Below are positions 59,340-64,000 of a DNA stretch of 64,000 nt, one piece after another (positions within the stretch are counted from its first letter, which is position 1; each line of letters opens with the position of its first letter). Position numbers and translations under genes: made by a program. Source of the DNA: Purpureocillium takamizusanense (taxonomy: Eukaryota; Ascomycota; Sordariomycetes; Hypocreales; Ophiocordycipitaceae); assembly GCF_022605165.1 (NCBI RefSeq), contig NC_063072.1, forward strand, positions 992,001 to 1,056,000. The letters run 5' to 3'. The notes beneath the pieces are model-generated. The model made no database searches. It saw nothing but the letters and a program-made list of their open reading frames with translations, and was not told where the DNA came from.

Positions 59340-61124
59340 TTACCGCTGTCGCGCCAACAAGACATTGACGCTCTCTCGCGCATTTGGGGTCGCCCACACG
59401 CTCCCGGTGCCGCTTCTTCGCCACTCATCGCCGTGAATAGCTTCGCCCGTACCTCGGGATGCTTCACCCATGATGATTTCCAAGTCGCGATTCTGGGAGC
59501 TAAGCCAGTTCCTGACAAAGGACGCGGGATCGTCGCTTAGAGCGGTGAAAAACGAGTGCTTGGCCTTGGACTCGGATATGTTCTGGATGAGCTTCGCCAG
59601 CTGCTCGTCTAAAGCGCTGACGTCCTTCAGCATGGTGGCGTACTTGGCGTTATTAATCAGCGGCTGGAGTTCACCACGTAGCGGGTCGTCTACAAGAACT
59701 TGCACGTCGTAGATCGTCGGCTGCGGATCTCGGTGGAACTCCTCGTCTACTCGGATCGTGTAGGGCAAGCTTATTGGGGGTAAGGTTCGAAGGTGCTGGG
59801 TGACGTATTCGTTGAGCATGGGAATATAACCGACGTCTCCCCGACCAACAACCTATTGCAAGCTTAGCAAATTGGTGCGGAACAGTAAAGGCTCACCGCC
59901 AACACGCTCGAGAGTCACCGACCTTTTTCAGAAGCTCGTCGCAGCGAAAGTTGCGCTTCTCTTCGTCTTCCTGAAGACCCCAGAACCGGATGTACTCCCA
60001 CAGCGCCATGACTGCTTCTTGTTGCGTCGCCTCAGACATGTCAACAACTTCCGCCAACTCTGGGCTGAGCAAAAATCGCTCTGGCAATTCTTGCCGAAAG
60101 AGGTTGATGGTAATGTTTGTGTTTTCGTCCCCATTTCGTTTGAAAACAAGCTCATCGAAGTCCGTGGCTGGGGAGGAAGCACCAGAGGGGTGGGACTTGG
60201 GGCCAGTCTCTGGCTTCTTCCATTCGACCGTTTGTTCGGCACCGTTTCGAAACCTCGAGCGGTCAAAATCGACAGTGATTGTCTTGAAGAAATGCGAAAA
60301 CCGGTGCTTGACCGCATTGGCGGTCGCCGAGTCCCGTTTCTTTTTGTCCGAATCATGGTCCATTTGGTCAGTGCTGTCCTGGACAGCCGAGCCCGGTTCC
60401 GGTGCAAAGCGTTCTTCCTCGGTTTCGTCATTGTTATCGAGCAAACGGCCCTCGATCTTGACCCTGTAGGAAGCCTCCATGTTCGGAGTGAAATCGAACG
60501 CGTCGACGTTCAGCCCGTTGCCTTGCCAGACCTGATCCTCGACAGTATTCGTGATCCATATCCTTAGCGTCTTCTTGAGCTGAACTCCGGGGGAAGCCTG
60601 ACGTGTAAGCGCATCTCGAGACATGAAGGGGGAGAATGGCAAGTTGGCAAAATGTAATCAGGTTAGCGTAACGCACCTTATTGTGGCTCCGATTCACGCC
60701 TTCGGAGATATCCAGTCGCTTTCGCGTCGTCGTAGCATCTAGCACCCGCTCTATCTCTCTAAGGTCTTTGTATCGCTGGACGCTGTCGGGGTCGACGATG
60801 CTGTCCTCAACGCCGTCGGGCATATTTTTGTCCGTAGGTTTGCGGCTGCGGCGCTTCGCCAGCTCGTTTGCGTGCGCCTGCGCCTGTTGTTGCTGTGCCA
60901 TCTGTGCCTGGGACAAGGGGGCCGAGGGATGGGGGCCTGAGGACATCATTGGACCTGCCACAAGGTAGGCGTCAGCACATCACCTGCTCGTCTTGCTTCG
61001 CCGTGCTTGTCGCGTCGAAGGGATGGTGTCTGGGCCTACCTATACCACCGCGTCGTTGATTTTGCGCATGCGGAGATCGCTGCGGCACCTGCTGCTGCGC
61101 GAAGTTGCGATACTGAGGTTGCAT
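59340..61124 (-). CDS. SNF12: SWI/SNF complex subunit Snf12 (SMARCD/BAF60), SWIB domain
   Basis: Structural subunit of the SWI/SNF chromatin-remodelling complex in the nucleus. Exons 61,124-61,040, 60,954-60,677, 60,597-59,923 and 59,852-59,340 give 516 aa. The start MQPQYRNFAQQQVPQ and a Gln/Pro-rich N terminus are typical of filamentous ascomycetes. LKKTLRIWITNTVEDQVWQ (~127-145) is the conserved BAF60 central block. The SWIB/MDM2 fold spans about 290-375 (LSPELAEVVDMSEATQQEAV, ALWEYIRFWGLQE, FRCDELLKK|VVGRGDVGY). The C terminus is helical and ends NARESVNVLLARQR. Intron 3 has an unusual GTCGGT donor; no better donor restores the frame. Confidence 0.93.
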
Positions 61125-62104
61125 TGTAAAAAGTCTCGCGTTGTAGAAGCCCGGAGGAGGGGGTTGGTTGGTAGCGTGTCGAAGCCCACTGGCGAGCGGA
61201 TCACGTTGGAACGGTCGCGAGCGTGTTTCCTGTCGGAGGTACTTTGCGGTTGCCGGGGGCCGCAGTGGGCTCGAAAAAGTCGCGGAATTTCGGCAGTCAC
61301 GTGATGACGATACGTACTTTGATGAGGCACGGAGATAGTACCTAGGTACCGAGGTACCTACGTAGCTTTGCCACGGTGGGTTCTGAACTTCTGGGGCTGT
61401 CTGGTAACTATCTCGCAACTCACCCATCAATATGAAGTGGAATATACGTAGTGATATTTGCAGATGCCCACGATTCAAGCCCAAAAACTCTTGCGAAGAT
61501 GAGGTTCCGCAAGTCAATTTCAGTAGCCCAGACGTAGTTTCCATCTGCCACCTCTAGCCGACGGATGGCTACTGCCCAGTTTTGGGGCCGCGACTTCAAT
61601 GGAGACAGTTTCGTGACCTTAAGCACGCGCAGAATCGACACTCCATTCGCGCCGGTCTCATTGAGACAGACAGGCCCTTGCCTGTTCGAACAAAGGAGTA
61701 TCCAACTGCCTCTCGGTCATTTTGCCACGTACCAAGTTCGGAACCTACCTGGTAATGATCCAGAACAAAGCCATGCCCAATCGATATCCCTAGATCAGCA
61801 GATCCGCTACACTTTCAGAACGACGTCTAATAATTGGTACCCGGTGCTATTGCGCCAGTCGATTGCATCGTGATGCCCAAGAAATGGACTGATCGGACGG
61901 CCACGAGCTCAATCCACTAGCTCTGGAATACAAAAGAAACTCCTTATCAATACGCCTCGCTGCCCATTTCCATGCAAAAGGTGTTGAGTCTACTGCTCCG
62001 ACAGGTCCAGTATCCACGACAAAATGCGACTCGAAAATAAGTGGGCTCAGAAAAAACAACGAGGCTCACTGGCCAGACCGCCATTCCCTGTACGGACAGA
62101 TAAG
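61125..62104. other. SNF12 upstream / Pkh kinase downstream gap
   Basis: 980 bp. SNF12 leader on the left, including a GGTACCGAGGTACCTACGTA microrepeat at 61,343-61,362. The rest has no recognisable gene on either strand. Confidence 0.45.
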
Positions 62105-64000
62105 CTAGAAGGCAGACCCCAAGCCGTTCCGTGACTGCCTTTTACTAAAGCGGTTCCTCTTGGCACCGGCTTCGTCATGACCGCCATGATTCTTTCTGAG
62201 GTGACCTCTCGTGTTACGGTCACTTGGCCCATAGCCATCAGCCAGGTTGGCTCTGCTGCCAAGGGTGCTGGCCGGGCTTGACGCCGTGGTGGGTAATTCT
62301 GAGAAAGGATTGTCGTCGCCCTGTGCTGTTGCGTTTTGGGACATGGCAAGGTCCCTTGCTCTCTCAAGGCATTCAATCCAGTCGTCTGCCGTGCTGTTCC
62401 CTCCTTCAGCATTTGCTGTTGCTTTGGTTTCCTCAAACGTGTAATGTTGGCCATTCTATCCAAGGTGATTGATGAGCGAGGTGAAGCAAACACGTCATGC
62501 AAGGAGGATTGCGAGAGCTCACCGTATCAACGCACCATATCAACTGTCCCTTGGCATCCTGTTGGCTTCTCCAGGTGCAATCTGCAGAGAGGAGAGAGAG
62601 CTCGTGCTTCGTTCGCTTCTCTTCACCCCCGGCAGGAGCAAGGACGATCCTCCCGCTGGATGTAATCATCACCAAACGTTGTCTTTTCTTTGTGGTGCTA
62701 CCCCCGAAGAAACGCGACAATTTTTTGTGGCCTTCTTCCGAGCCTTTGCCGTGGCCACCATGTGACAGTGGCGTCTGGATCACCATCAGGTCGCCGAGCT
62801 TGAGAATTCGTTCATTGCTTTTGGTCAGGACCGGAGACCATTCGATATCGAGCTGAGTCGGGGGCGGAAGTTCTGTAATGATGCGGGAAGGGCGCTGAGC
62901 ACTGGGGGTGTTCCCTTGCGTGTGCAGCAGTGGACGAGCTGTCGATATGTTACTGGGAGCTGGGGCGGATCCCGGGGAGTAGCCGTTGAGGTGAATGATG
63001 CTGGGCTCCTGAGCAGGAGGTACGTATGGTCGCAGCCTTGGGGCTTTCGCTCGCCACAGACCTTTGCCGAACTGCTGACCTGTGAAGAATTCGTGATTCT
63101 TAATGTGCTCAATGGTAAGCCTCCTGGCCGGGTCGAGAACGAGACACCGATCGACAAGATCCCGCGCCGATGGGGGAAACCCGGGTGGGAATTCGTATTC
63201 GAGATTGACGATCTTCTGGAACGTCAAATACTCGCTGCCCGCTTTGAAGGGCGGTCGTCCAGCCAGAAGCTGATAGATGATGCATCCAAAGGCCCACAAG
63301 TCGCTGGCTTTGCACGCATTCTTGTGCGTAAGCAACTCCGGACTAACGTACTCGGCCGTGCCCACGAATGAGGCTGCTCGGGCATCGTCTTCGCCATCCC
63401 TTCTCTCCGTCTCTGGCAAGCCGCGGTCTCCACCGGCTCCGTCTCTCGGATCCCGGGGGTCTCGAAGGAGCTTGGCTGTGCCAAAGTCGGTAATTTTGAC
63501 GTGCATCTGGCTGTCCAAAAGTACATTTTCAGGCTTCAGATCCCTATGGATGACACCACGCGAGTGCATGTAATCTATCGCATCGAGAATCTGGGCCCCG
63601 TAGAACCTCACACAGTCCACATCGAAAGTGCCAGTCTTCTTGAGGACTCCGAGCAATTCGCCACCGTTGCAGAGGTCCAAGACGTAATATAGAGAGGTCT
63701 CGTCCTGGAATGTGTAGTAAAGGCGGACAATCCCAGGATGCTCGGTAAGGCGATTCAGTGTGTTCTTCTCAATGTTGACATACTTAATCTTCTTTTCCTT
63801 AATGATGTGTCTCTTCTCGAGCACTTTGATGGCGTACTCTTTGAGGGTCTGGCGATCAGTCGCCAAATACACGGTGCTGTAGGAGCCCTCGCCGAGGACG
63901 CGGCCAAAGGAAAAATCCCTGACGCCCTTTTTAACTTGGCGAGCCACGGGTCTCCCATTCGCATCTAGCTCGCGGCGTACGCCAATGGCGGCTCCACGAT
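62105..64000 (-). CDS. PKH1: PDK1/Pkh-type AGC protein kinase (5' end beyond window)
   Basis: Phosphoinositide-dependent-kinase-1-like Ser/Thr kinase that phosphorylates the activation loop of other AGC kinases (Ypk, Pkc1, Sch9) in sphingolipid and cell-wall signalling. Exons 64,000-62,523 (open to the edge) and 62,455-62,105; about 608 residues visible, N terminus missing. Kinase domain: glycine loop GEGSYSTVYLA, VAIK-type Lys in EYAIKVLEK, HRDLKPENVLLD, DFGTAKLL, activation loop SFVGTAEYVSPELL and APE-equivalent SPE. A PDK1-like PH domain follows (LKLGDLMVIQTPLS, KKRQRLVMITSSGRIVL, QHYTFEETKATANAEGGNS), then a basic tail KRNRFSKRQSRNGLGSAF. The insert DPRDPRDGAGGDRGLPETE between DFG and the activation loop is longer than in animal PDK1. 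Fungi have up to three paralogues, so the numeral is not certain. Confidence 0.93.

Overview
The window is fungal nuclear DNA from a filamentous ascomycete. The evidence is short introns of about 51-91 nt with GT...AG ends and CTAAC/CTGAC-like branch points, and ten intron-bearing housekeeping genes of Pezizomycotina type. Protein similarity recalled from memory points to Sordariomycetes, probably Hypocreales; that placement is inference. Two compartments meet almost at a single base near 28,880.

Bases 1-28,878 are an AT-rich transposon graveyard in which CpA/TpG dinucleotides are nearly absent and TpA is everywhere, the signature of repeat-induced point mutation (RIP). No host gene was found there. 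It holds: (a) a complete Ty3/Gypsy-type LTR retrotransposon (Gypsy1, 14,677-21,872, minus strand) with two 233-bp LTRs and a 5-bp target duplication, plus a truncated plus-strand relative at 1-2,716; (b) fragments of a second Gypsy lineage (Gypsy2: RT-RNase H at 5,200-7,486 and an integrase split into 13,588-14,026 and 21,877-22,440); (c) a solo-LTR family of about 600 bp, four copies with intact 5-bp duplications and one tail-to-tail pair; (d) a family of short Mutator-like (MULE/MITE) elements of about 0.33-0.88 kb with roughly 45-50-bp terminal inverted repeats and 9-bp duplications. They are nested in each other, so insertion order can be read: Gypsy2, then MULE D, then Gypsy1.

Bases 28,879-64,000 are gene-dense and of normal composition. 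In order: RAT1 (5'-3' exoribonuclease, minus), USO1 (vesicle tether, plus), PRMT3/RMT3 (arginine methyltransferase, plus), an OPT-family transporter like yeast YGL114W (minus), RAV1 (V-ATPase assembly, minus), SFI1 (spindle pole body, minus), ILS1 (cytosolic isoleucyl-tRNA synthetase, minus), hymA/HYM1 (Mo25 scaffold, plus), SNF12 (SWI/SNF subunit, minus), and a PDK1/Pkh-type kinase that runs off the right edge (minus). Exon structures below were worked out by hand and all give intact frames. The genes are not a functional cluster. They are core functions (RNA decay, secretion, translation, chromatin, V-ATPase, signalling) arranged in the usual fungal mosaic.

Intergenic spaces carry many short palindromic GGTACC/TAGGTACCTA-type words. 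No tRNA, rRNA, CRISPR or secondary-metabolite cluster was recognised. The points most worth following up are an antisense reading frame in the 3' part of Gypsy1, the non-autonomous MULE family, a MULE end lying exactly at the RAT1 stop codon, and a 9-nt micro-exon in the OPT transporter gene.
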